From the NCBI GenBank assembly GCA_037957365.1, contig JARHVA010001472.1, positions 1,850,001-1,914,000 of the forward strand: a stretch of 64,000 bases of DNA, given 5' to 3'. Shown here one piece after another: positions 47,315 to 57,762 of this stretch; the first letter of the stretch is position 1; each line of letters begins with the position of its first letter. Both the position numbers and the translations under genes were made by a program. The DNA is from Torreya grandis (taxonomy: Eukaryota; Streptophyta; Pinopsida; Cupressales; Taxaceae). The notes under the pieces are model-generated. The model searched no databases. It saw only the letters and a list, made by a program, of their open reading frames with translations, and had not been told where the DNA came from.

Positions 47315-47680
47315 TGTTAGGAATAAGTGATTAAAATTAATTAATTATGCAATAATATGCAACACAAAAATCATTCTTTAAAATCATAGTAGCAGAGACA
47401 TATGGAAGAAACAATTTAGATCTAAGCAAATACACACATAACACCAATATAACATGGTTCAGCCAATGTGGGCTACGTCCACCAAGAGGATCTCAATGAT
47501 ATTATAAACAAGAGTAAAACAACTCTAAACAAGAAACCTCTTATAGAGATAATTTTCTCTAGCCCGAATTCACACCATAATTTTTTAGATGCAAAGCTAC
47601 ACCTCAAAACTGATCACGCTGATTGTAGAGAGAAAGCATAGATCAGACTGAGCTGTAGAGAGAAAGCATAGATCAAACTG
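47315..47680 (+). repeat. Copia-like LTR fragment
   Basis: Starts TGTTAGGAATAAG and includes AACATGGTTCAGCCAATGT followed by a CTACGTCCACC block, a sequence pattern I know from the LTRs of many plant Ty1/copia elements. A 33-bp unit around GTAGAGAGAAAGCATAG is duplicated near 47617-47680. No second LTR or coding part is present in the window. Confidence 0.55.
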
Positions 47681-48672
47681 AGATATTGATCAAAAAGTGG
47701 TCCGTAAAGGTTTGAGCCATTTGGGTGAAGGAGAAAGGGAGTGCTTGGGTATGGCACTATACCAATCTAATGTTGAACTGGTTAGAGACATGGGGAAGGT
47801 GCAGAGAATAAGTGCATCATCATAGGTGATGAGATAATAAGCATGCCTAAATTCCCTAAGGTGTTGTTGGGGATCCTCCTTACTTTGAAATTTAGATAGC
47901 TTCGGAAGCTCCCATTAGGGAGTATATGGCCTGATAGGTATGGATAGATGGGCTCATTATAGATTTGGTCATATGACAATATAGTGAGAGCACCCAAAAT
48001 GGATGACTCTAAGGTGGTTATCTTATCCATAAGCATCTTCATTAGGTCCACTTAGGGTTGTGCAACTAGAAGGTTGTAAGATGCATACTGTTATGATGGT
48101 TAGGAGACATACTGATAGTGGGTAGAAGGTTGGGAGGCTACCACATATTGGTAAGTGGATACCAATGGTTGGGTGGAAGGTACACAAGGGTAGGTAGATG
48201 TAGGTGGTTGGGTTATGGGTAGGGGTACATACCCTTTTAGGTCAGGGATGTAGCCAAAGTTTGGTGCAAGGGGTGCTTGTTGGATAGGAGCGATAGTTGG
48301 GTTGGTGATTGATGGAAGGGTGGTGACCCTTGTACTGATCAGTGGTAAGGTGGATAGTATAGACACCACCAGGCTTTGATTTGGGGTAGTGGTTGATGGA
48401 TTGGGGGTAGTTAAAGCAAGGTTGGTAGTGCTAGAGGTAGGCACTTTTATTGTGGAGGAGTGGTTGATAGGAGTGGATGGTATAAGGGCAACGATAGTTT
48501 GGGTTGGTTGGTTTTTTATGGTAGTCTTTAAAGGGTTGTTGGTTGATGAGGAATCTTGGGTAGTCAATGGTTGGGTAATAATCATGGCAATAGGAGTACT
48601 CCCCATGAGGTGGAGAGGCATGCCATAAGGCAGATCTATGGGTGGGGCCAAAGCTGGGATATAGTAAGACAT
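47680..48672 (-). pseudogene. gag: TE5 gag N-terminal part (right half of TE5)
   Basis: Minus-strand frame from the Met at 48672 is Pro/Ser/Thr-rich, as in the TE1 gag N-terminus, followed by a LMKMLMDKITTLESSILG segment near 48040 that matches TE1 KMLLDKMSSLETSIFG. The frame reaches the residues corresponding to TE1 position 1490 and stops at the copia fragment. The continuation is found at 18826, with the stretch equal to TE1 1490-3450 missing. Confidence 0.82.
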
Positions 48673-49369
48673 AGTTGTAAGATAATGTTACAAGTCTACA
48701 AGATTGTTATCTAGGAAAGTGACAAAGTATGTGTCTCCTTGAGGAACCTCTCAAGGGAAAGTAGGACTCCTTGAGGGGTGAGGAGAGTCTATTGGTTCAA
48801 AGATGCAGTCCATGGATGAAGAGCTGGAAGAGGTACATTGACTTCGTGATGGGTTTTGCTCTGCAAGGTCTGTTCACTATTAGCGAGTGAGAACCATACA
48901 AGATAGGGGAGATAGAAAGCACAAACAACCTCACTACTTAAATAAAGAGAATATAAGAAATGATCAAGAAATCAAATCACACTCTAAAAGTGGCATTAAG
49001 CCTAAGAGTTTTTATTAATCTCACTTTTGGTTTATGCCTTAAGAAGTTATGTGACTAAAATTAGTTTGTAAAGCGGTACTATAAAGGAAGTCTAAGGTTG
49101 GTTTCAGGTTATGTTCAGGGATTCAAAAAGAATTTGTATTAGAATCAATATATGGCTTGGTATTAGGCATATCCTCTCACTTCACACACCATAGTGATAA
49201 GGGTGTCAGGTGTTTATCCAATATATATTGATATCCAGAGATTATACTCAACCAAAGAGTTGAGTTGGTTCTCCCCTTGATAATGACGTCCAAGTGAGAT
49301 TGCTGAGAAAGGGTAAGGTTATCGCTAGGTGATGAAATCTTAGTCGGGCCTTGTCTCAAGTTTGTTTGA
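48673..49369 (-). other. TE5 leader, part next to gag
   Basis: Untranslated leader homologous to TE2 39250-39990. TE4 cuts it at 49370-49374. No gene. Confidence 0.7.
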
Positions 49370-49374
49370 TGTTT
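49370..49374. other. TE4 target-site duplication, left copy
   Basis: TGTTT, repeated at 57526-57530. The uninterrupted counterpart in the TE2 leader (near 39986-40000) supports the pre-insertion sequence. Confidence 0.85.
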
Positions 49375-51606
49375 TATTGTTCTTAAAATCCGTCACTTAT
49401 TTTTAGGGACAACATATCAACTATTTTGGTCCTGAAGGCTAAAATGATCTCTTACCTTCTCAAAAATGTTCTGAGTATTCAAATTCTTTAATTATTCAAG
49501 TCTTTTCAGCTAAGGGACTCGCAAGTTCCACAGGTTCAACCGGTGGGCTTTCACAAAGAAATAGCTCCAAACGCTTAGGCATTTCAAGGTTAGTTCAATG
49601 CTGAAGTTCAATCAAAAGACTTATCGGCAGGCTTCAAACAATTGGAATGAACCACTTTGAACCATTGAACCATTAAACCCAGCCTCCGCAAGGTTCAAAG
49701 GTTCAAAAAGAGTTAAGCGCTTCAACGAGTTTGAAGACTTCGGCAAGTTCAAAAGTTCAAAGGCTTCGGTGGACTTAAAAGAAAAGAAGACTTTGAAGAG
49801 TGAAGATTGAACTATTGAACTATTGAACCTTAAACCAGAAGAGTTCAAAGGTTCAACAAATTCAATAAGTTTGATGGACTTAGAAAATCAAAGGATTCGA
49901 AGAGTTAAGATTGAACTGTTGAACCATTGAACCTTGAACTTTGAAGAGTTCAACGAGTTCAAAGGTTTAATGAGTTCGACAAAAAAGGAAAGAATCCAGA
50001 GAGTTTGAAACTTTAAAGGATTCAAAGAAAGCGAATGAACTGTTGAACTTTGAACCGAAATGGTTCAAGGTTCAAAGTACGAATGAAAGTTTCGAGCGAA
50101 TGAAGGAAGCGAAAGTTTCTAGAAAGGGTTCAAAGAAATGGTTTAACCAAAGAAGAAAAAGAGAATGAATGTGGCTCTTTATAAAACATTGAACCAAAGA
50201 GCCGATTGAACCAAAGAGTTGATTGAACCACCCGAACTATTGAACCATTGAATCGATGCACTCCAAAGGTTTAAAGTGGTTCAAGCGACAAGCGACCAGT
50301 GACGTCCCAGCGAAAGTCAAATTCAAGGTAATAAAATATCTATTATTTTTTAAATATGGCATGGACATGAAAACAAACTCAGTGATCGAGTAAAGAAGGA
50401 GCCAAAAGAGCCAGTTGAAAGTGAGAAGATAGCCTAAGAGCTCAGATCACGAGGAAGAGACAAAATACAATAAGGAAAGAGGGAATGATGTAGAAAGACC
50501 AAAAATATCTACATAGGATTTATTTCTAGTAGGTGAAACAATCCACCAGGTGGACATCAGAGAGTGCAAGCACTCAATAGCATGGCCTATTTTTCTAGAT
50601 CGAGTAAAGGCAAAGTGGACAGCTGTGCAAATATCAAGAAGACAACTAGGTGGCCCATACTTTGGAGGAGACATTTGAGAAGAATCAACATGCCAAAGTT
50701 AAGGCCGATGCCCTATTCCAGCATGGCCCCTTCACAGAATTTCAAATGCATTCAAGGCATTGAATGCAGCATAGGCCATTTCCATGAAACAAAGCACCCA
50801 AGTCTTTCTTGGAGCGCTATATATTGTAATCTCTCTTATTTTTTTAAAGGGGTCTCTCAGTTGTAGAAGCAAAACTCTGCCCAAATTTAAAGGCATTACT
50901 GAGACTTTGAGCTCAAATTGTTAATCATATTTTGTTATATGAATGAGAAAGCAGGTTACCTTCAGACTTTGTGCTGTAATAACTTATGTTATTTAGGGGA
51001 TTGTTCTTATGTCTGTTTCCTAGATGCAGTCTTGTTCATTTAATTAAATAAGCATAAATAGTGGAAGTAATCAGGGAGGTGTCTTGAAGCTGACTGTGGA
51101 GAGACTTTGTGTTGCCATAATTGTCTTTAGCATGTTTGTTTTTCTATTTCTATGTAAAGGATTTTGGGATGACTTTGTGCCCCCATTGTCCTTCGTATAT
51201 TTCACTCTTTGGCAGTTGAGGTGGAGACTTTGTGCTACACTTCATCCTGTTGTGTTACTGTGCCCTGTTACAATTACTATCAGGAAGGAATCTGGCTGTT
51301 GACTGAATATTAATTCTGAAAGAAGAGAAGTACCTTTAGAAATTACCCAGGATTTCTCCTTTGTTTGTGAACATCATCTATGAAAAAAGAGAGATGGATG
51401 GTGTTATCCTACCCTGAGTGTTATTTTCAGCGTATTTATAGTATATAGTACCTCATAGTTATAGGGAACCTCCCCTTGATGAGAGGAGAGATTTGTCCCA
51501 TTTTGACGTGGTAAACTTGCATGTTTTGGCCAATCAATCTCCCTATGCTATGGTTGAAACACCTATTTTGCCCTCAGTTAGCTAGTGACAAAATATTCAC
51601 CCAACA
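49375..51606 (+). repeat. TE4 5' LTR, 2232 bp
   Basis: The first base pair of the terminal TGTTG has mutated to TATTG. It ends CACCCAACA. The TTGAACC array spans about 49600-50290. A TATTTATA box lies at 51433-51440, some 170 bases before the end, so it is the likely promoter. Confidence 0.92.
51433..51440 (+). promoter_or_regulatory. TE4 LTR TATA box candidate
   Basis: TATTTATA followed by GTATATAG. The same place in the 3' LTR is about 57352-57359, and TE3 has a TATATA run there. Confidence 0.5.
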
Positions 51607-51611
51607 GTTTT

Positions 51612-51630
51612 TGTTGACTCTGCTGGGGAC
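51612..51630 (+). other. TE4 primer-binding site (second tRNA-Arg type)
   Basis: TGTTGACTCTGCTGGGGAC, five bases after the LTR. Same tRNA-Arg target as TE3, with a few mismatches consistent with decay. Confidence 0.75.
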
Positions 51631-52130
51631 ACAATAATTTTACACAATTTGAAGCATCAAGCTTTAGATTGAAGCATCACCTGTGTCTTATCTATTATCA
51701 TTATAGCCTTATCCATTTCCATTATATACTCTAAGTTGTGAAACTAGAGACGTTGGAGATCGAGTGTTTCATTTCAAAAGTCAATTCTCTGGCAACTCCA
51801 CTCCAATTAGAAAGAATGCATAGTTAGAAGCCTCAAACTTCAAGCTAAAGTAGTGCCAGGTCTTTTCCATTTTTACTTTACAATATGGCAGCTCCATAGT
51901 ATACAAGAAGCCAGAGATCTAAAGGTATTGTTGACCCTGTATTTGAGTTGGTACATCAAAGTAATTTTGATCTGTTTCCTTCACCATCTCGCCTCCAATG
52001 AACTAGGAGTCTTCCTCCTACTAACATCAGGTCACCAATACAAGGCAAAGCTTCTTTTTTCTCTGCTAGCGGAACTTTGCCTATACATACTCCACCCAAA
52101 TTTGTTATCCCCCCCTTCACAAGTCATACA

Positions 52131-53440
52131 ATGGTAGCTCAAGGCCCCTAGGGTAACTCTTTTGGTCCACTCAATCTAACTCCACCTCTACATGAGCTAC
52201 CTCACAGTTCAAGAAAGATTTTTTTTAAATTCTTTGGTGATGAGAGAGTTCATCCTGATGAATTTATTGCAGCCTTCAGCATAGCCTATGGCATGATAGG
52301 TGTGGATTATGAGGACGTAGCAGTTAGGCTATTTGTAGAAACATTACAAGGTGCTGCTATAGACTAGTTTTATCATGTGTAGGCCCAAACTGTGACTGAC
52401 TAGAACACCCACAAAACCAAATTCAAAGCAAGGTTCAAACTTATAGAAGATGTGCATGCCCTATTGGCTCAGCTCACACAAATGAAGAAGGAGCCTCATG
52501 AACCAATGAGAGATTTCATATCCAAGTTTGACAAGCTGAGGAACAGAATTCTTATAATTACTTAGCCAACAGCTGAGAATCTCAAATGCTTCTTCATCAA
52601 CTCTCAGCTACCTAAAGTGAGTTTTATGCTGAGACATGCTAGCCACATAGACCTTGCTACAATGCAGGGTTTGGCTACTAAAGTGGAAGATGAACTTATC
52701 TTGGTAGGAAAGATAAGAAGAGATCCTAACATGAGTAAATCTTCTTCATCTTTTGAGAATTTTTCTACAGGCACCACTGATCCTATGGTGTAGACGCTGG
52801 CAAATGAGTTGCTAGCTCTCAAAAAGTAAATGGCGCAAGGGATGTCTACTCCTCCTTCGTACCGAGATATACCAAGGAGGACATTCCCCAATCAGTCATA
52901 CTAAGGCAATGCTGCCAGGAATCAAGGGCAGCCAAATCCTCTTCCTCCTTCTCAAGGAAAACTTGTTATTGAAATAGCTCCAACCAACTCAACAGTTGGA
53001 TACCTTGAAACAAAATCAAAATTTTCTTTCTAATCTGAGTTGAATCAGGAAGATGGCACTGATCTCTTTGTGGAAGACCAAGATGAATCAGTTGGTGACT
53101 CCAACATTGGTTCCCTGAATTACCAGGATGAACCTAGAATCAAAGGTGAAGCATTTGATGGATCATACGCTGTATTCACTCGGTCTCAAAATTAGTCAGA
53201 CCAGCAAGCTGATAAAGAAAAAATAGAGGAACGAGCTCAACCAGTAATTTCAATTGTTAAGCAAGGAACCACTCTGCATTTTCAATCAAAGGACCAAGTG
53301 ATCACTAAAAAGGTAAGTACATCAAGTTTTCCTTCATCTTCTGCTTTAAATTCTTAGACTAGTACCACCCCTCCTAAAAACCAAAAGGATGAACTGCCTT
53401 CCCCTATTCTTAATTCATTGTAGACATTTGATATAATTGA
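52131..53440 (+). pseudogene. gag: TE4 gag pseudogene
   Basis: Frame from ATG 52131. Core motifs are FFGDERVHPDEFIAAFSIA (about 52233), LAQLTQMKKEPHEPMRDF (about 52461) and FFINSQLPKV (about 52592). TAG and TAA stops break it (about 52365, 52377, 52563, 52791, 52827). The later part is Pro/Ser/Gln-rich. The same frame continues into protease at 53466. Confidence 0.88.
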
Positions 53441-53465
53441 CCATGTCAAGAAAACCAAAATTCAA

Positions 53466-54180
53466 ATGTCTGAATTTGAAATCCTACAATCCAACCCTGA
53501 GCAGTTGGATAAGTTGGTTCAATGTGTAAAGAATAAAATTGTCCCTACAAGACCAGTTGTTCCAAAGGTGACTCCCACATCCACTCGGAATAACCTTGTC
53601 ATTTCTCCACCTGCTGCTCCTAGGAAGATAGAACCATTTTATGTCTCCTTGTTGATAAATGGTCATCAGTTGAATAATTACATCATAGACTCAGGCGCAT
53701 CTGACAATGTCATGCCTACCAAGGTGGCAGATTCTCTTGGCCTTACATTGACTAAAACTTTTGGGAGATGTTTCTCCATGGAAAACAAATAAGTGCCACT
53801 TCTAAGATAGATCAAAGATGCCCAGTTTGCATTCATAGCCTTCCCAGAAAAAAGAAATAAAATTACAGTCCTGGTGGTCGACGTCCCAACCTCATATGAC
53901 ATCTTTCTTGGGCAAATTTTTTGCAAAGATGTTGGTGGCGAGCTAAGCATGGACCTGTCTGAGGCAAGGATCCCTGTCAAAGGTGTCATGTAGAGGTTGC
54001 TCCCTGAAAAAGAGTTGAAGTACATTGTCACCCAAATGACAGCCCCCAAAGCTCAAATTTTGTTTGAGTCTTCAGGGGTGGGTAATTACTTCTTGACCAC
54101 AGAGGATGTTCATGTTTTAGTGGATGAAAGTCTTGTAGGTGGCGATCCAGGGATTGATTCAGATGAGACAGCAAAAAAAT
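53466..54180 (+). pseudogene. TE4 aspartic protease and linker
   Basis: The catalytic IIDSGAS motif is intact, with Asp at 53688-53690. Downstream LGLTLTKTFGRCFSMENK ends at a TAA at 53790-53792, and the frame continues through VVDVPTSYDIFLG and a linker to 54180, with further stops. The domain is one of the better preserved in the window. Confidence 0.9.
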
Positions 54181-54239
54181 AATAAAGCAAAGTTCAGATG
54201 CAAAAGAATCCTCCCTCCCTGACTAGGAAGAATCTAAAA

Positions 54240-54490
54240 AAAGATCAGTTTCTGATAATGTCTAGATTCTAGAATTTGATGGCAGCTATTCTTCTACCGG
54301 TGCTGGAGCTAGGATTGTTCTAATATCTCCTCAAGGAGATATTTTTCCTTCTTCATACAAGTTGCAATTTAACAACACCAACAACACTGTCGAGTATGAA
54401 TCTCTGTTACTCAAGTTGAAGGCAGCTCAAAACAGAGGTGTTAAACTCCTTCATGCTAAAGGAGATGTTGAATTGTGGTTTGCTAGGTGA
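54240..54490 (+). pseudogene. TE4 archaeal-type RNase H domain
   Basis: Motifs FDGSYSSTGAGARIVLISP, NTNNTVEYESLLLKL and AKGDVELWF match the D, E and D blocks of aRNH. It lies in a different frame from gag-protease, so at least one frameshift occurred near 54180-54240. Confidence 0.8.
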
Positions 54491-54783
54491 GGAACTTGTG
54501 TCAAACCAAGAACAAAAGATTGTGCCACTTCTGTAATCTGGTATGGGACTGTATTGAAAGTTTTGATGCTTTCAATATATTTGTAGTGCCCAAAGAGCTT
54601 CTTAGTCGTGCAAATTCATTGGTTGTCTCTACGACCCTCTTGGTTCCTCACAAAGACTTTGAAGATCACAAGTACACTATCGATCTAGTCTTTCGGCCAA
54701 GTGTGCCTGATAGTGCCAACCATTGGCAGGTGTTGATTGGGGACCATCAAATTATGAGCCTAACTGAAATAAAAGAACAATGA
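54487..54783 (+). pseudogene. TE4 conserved segment after aRNH
   Basis: An open stretch with VWDCIESFDAFNIFVVPKE, SLVVSTTLLVP and FRPSVPDSANHWQV. I know this kind of segment from Tat-related polyproteins of flowering plants, where it follows aRNH. It contains no catalytic motif that I can name. It is missing or greatly decayed in TE3. Confidence 0.6.
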
Positions 54784-54839
54784 ATTATGGTAATGGACCA
54801 TACAATTGTACATCAAAATCAAGAAAAGAAACTCTTCTG

Positions 54840-55070
54840 CAAAAGAATAAGGAATTGTGATTTTTAGACTGGATATGAAGTCTTGTTGTGGGGCAAGAGG
54901 AGAAACCCAAAAGGAATGCACATAAAATTTGATCCCTGGTGGATAGGTCCATTCACCAATCATCAATTCTGAGGAGAAAATGGTTTTTTGCTAATATATT
55001 AAGATGACACGCCCTTTAAACTGCCTCACAGTGGGTAGCATCTGAAGCACTTCAATCCTTGAAGTATCAG
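54840..55070 (+). pseudogene. TE4 integrase C-terminal remnant
   Basis: GYEVLLWGKRRNPKGMHIKF, WWIGPF and, after stops, LKHFNP are the C-terminal GPY/F-type block of Ty3/gypsy integrases. The catalytic core that would precede it is absent. TE2 and TE3 keep the same tail. Confidence 0.65.
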
Positions 55071-55263
55071 ATGACATCAGTTGTACATATTTGTATAGTC
55101 TTTAGTTTAGTTTTGTTTAGTTCATTTTATTTTATTTTTACACCTTTTTTTTTGGGTAGCACGACTCTATAGCCTAATGGCATACATGAAGGCACTGAGA
55201 TTTTGGGTTCTACTCCCTTCAATTATTTTTGCAATCGATGGAAGTTCCCCAACTGGAGCTAGT
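55071..55263 (+). other. TE4 3' untranslated region
   Basis: AT-rich sequence ending in CCCCAACTGGAGCTAGT before the LTR, shared with TE3. Nothing else seen. Confidence 0.6.
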
Positions 55264-57525
55264 TGTTGTTTCCAAAATCTATCACTTGTTTTTGGAGACA
55301 ACAGATCGATTATTTTAGTCCTAAAGGCCAAAATGATCTCTTCCCTTCTCAAAAATGCTATGAGTATTCAAATTCTTCAATTATTCAAGTCTTCTCAGCT
55401 AAGGGACTCGCAAGTTCAATAAGTTCCATAGGTTCAACCGGCGGGCTTTCACAAAAAAACAAATTTCAAACACTTAGGTATTTCAAGGCTGGTTCAACGC
55501 TAAACTTCAATCAAAAGACTTATCAGTGGGCTTCAAACAATTAGAATTAACCACTTTGAACCATTGAACCATTGAACCTCACTTCCACAAGGTTCAAAGG
55601 TTCAACGAGTTCAAAGGTTCAAAAAGAGTTAAGCACTTCAATGAGTTCGAAGACTTCGGCAAGTTCAAAAGTTCAAAGGCTTCGACAGACTTAAAAGAAA
55701 AGAAGACTTTGAAGAGTGAAGATTGAACTGTTGAACCGGAACCTTGAACCAAAAGAGTTCAAAGTTCAAAGGTTCAACGAGTTCAATAAGTTCGACAGAC
55801 TTAGAAAATCAAAGGATTCGAAGAGTTAAGATTGAACCGTTGAACCATTGAACCTTGAACTTCGAAGAGTTCAACGAGTTCAAAGGTTAAACGAGTTTGA
55901 CAAAAAAGGAAAGAATCCAAAGAGCTTGAAACTTCAAAGGATTCAAAGAAAGAGAATGAACCGTTGAACTTTGAATTGAAATGATTCAAGGTTCAAAGGA
56001 TGAACGAAAGCTTCGAGCGAATGAAGGAAGCAAAAGTTTCTAGAAAGGGTTCAAAGAAATGGTTCAACCAAAGAAGAAAAAGAGAATGAATGTGGATCTT
56101 TACAAAACATTGAACTAAAGAGTCGATTGAACCACTCGAACTATTGAACCATTCAACTGATGCACTCCAAAGGTTCAAAGGTTCAAGGTTCAAAGTGGTT
56201 CAAGCGACCAGCGACTAGTGACATCCCAACGGACATCAAATTTAGGGTAATAAAATATCTCTTGTTTTTCAAATATGGCGTGGACTTGAAAACAAACCCA
56301 GCGACCGACCAAAGAAGAAGCTAAAAGAGCCAGCTAAAAGCGAGAAGATAGCTTGAGAGCTCAAATCACAAGGAAGAGACAAAATACAACAAGGAAAGAG
56401 GGAATGATGTAGAAAGACTATAAATATTTGTGCATGAGTTATTTCTAGTAGGTGAAATAGTCCACCAGGTGGACATCAGAGAGTGTGAGCACTCAATAGC
56501 ACAGCCTATTTTTTTAGATCGAGTAAATGCGAAGTGGATAGCTACGTAAATATCAGGAAGAGGACTAGGTGGCCCATACTTTAGAGGAGACATTTGAGAA
56601 GAATTAACACACCAAAGTTAATGCCAATGCCCTGTTCCAGCATGGCCCCTTCACAAAATTTCAAATGCATTCAAGGCATTGAATGCAACATAGGCCATTT
56701 CCATGAAACAAAGTGCCCAAGTCTTTCCTGGAGTGCTATATGTTGTAATCTCTCTTATTGTTTTAGAGGGATCTCTCACTTGTAGAAGCAAAACTCTACC
56801 CAAATTGAAAGGCATTACTGAGACTTTGAGCTCAGATTGTTAATCATATTTTGTTATATGAATGAGAAAGTAGGTTACCTTTAGACTTTGTGTTGTAAGA
56901 ACTTGTGTTATTTAGAGGATTGTTCTTATGTCTGTTTCTTAGATGCAATCTTGTTCATTTAATTAAATAAGCAAAACTAGTGGAAGTAATCAGGGAGGTG
57001 TCTTGAAGCCAACTGTGGAGAGACTTTGTGCTACCACAATTGTCTTTAGCATGTTTGTTTTTATGTTTCTATGTAAAGTATTTTGGGATGACTTTGTGCC
57101 CCCACTATCCTTCGTATATTTCACTCTTTAGCAGTTGATGTGGAGACTTTGTGCTACACTTCATCCTACTGTGTTACTGCACCCTGTTACATTTACTACC
57201 AGGAAGGAATCTAGTTGTTGATTGAATATTACTTATGAAAGAAGAGAAGTACCTTCAGCAATTACTTAGGATTTCTCCTTTGTCTATGAATATCGTCTCT
57301 GAAAAAAGAGAGATGGATGGTGTTATCCTAAACTGAGTGTTATTTTCAGCTTATTTATAGTATATAGTACCTCATAGTTATAGGGAACCTCCCCTTGATG
57401 AGAGGAGATATTTGTCCCATTTTGATGTGGTAAACCTGCACGTTTTGGCTGATCAATCTCCCTATGATGTGGTTGAAACACCTATTTTGCCCTCAGTTAG
57501 CCGGTGACAAAATATTCACCCAACA
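55264..57525 (+). repeat. TE4 3' LTR, 2262 bp
   Basis: Starts TGTTGTTTCC and ends CACCCAACA. Aligned along its whole length with 49375-51606 and, inverted, with TE3 LTRs. TTGAACC array at about 55480-56210. Confidence 0.92.
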
Positions 57526-57530
57526 TGTTT
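57526..57530. other. TE4 target-site duplication, right copy
   Basis: TGTTT, as at 49370-49374. Confidence 0.85.
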
Positions 57531-57740
57531 AATTGATGAAAGTGGTTTGGTTGAGTGTGCACAACAAAGAGTGAAGCTACGATAGATTACTTTGCTTTTA
57601 AGTTAAGCTATGTGAACTAAACTTTCAAGCAGTTGATGTATGCACTTAATTTTAAGCCTAAAATAAACTTTTGATTTCATTAATGAGCATAGAATAGAGA
57701 GAGAATGCAAGCAAATAAGAAACCAAGTAAAGACACAAGG
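57531..57740 (-). other. TE5 leader, part next to the LTR
   Basis: Continues the TE2-like leader (TE2 counterpart about 40000-40327). No gene. Confidence 0.7.
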
Positions 57741-57758
57741 GTCCCACTGATTGTGCCA
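57741..57758 (-). other. TE5 primer-binding site, degenerate
   Basis: Minus-strand TGGCACAATCAGTGGGAC corresponds to the TE2 site with several substitutions. Confidence 0.65.
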
Positions 57759-57762
57759 AAAA

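Larger units (their letters stand above)
49375..57525 (+). mobile_element. TE4: non-autonomous Tat-like element, sister of TE3, + strand
   Basis: 8151 bp with direct LTRs of 2232 and 2262 bp, flanked by TGTTT duplications. Internal order: primer site, gag, protease, archaeal RNase H, a conserved spacer protein segment, and the integrase C-terminal tail. RT, pol-type RNase H and the integrase core are missing as in TE3. It is inverted with respect to TE3 and lies in the TE5 leader. Confidence 0.93.

Noticed and set aside
25781..57525. TE3 and TE4 LTRs as a very large inverted-repeat DNA transposon
   Set aside because: Each has its own direct LTR pair, 5-bp target duplication and primer site, so they are two separate elements in opposite orientation.
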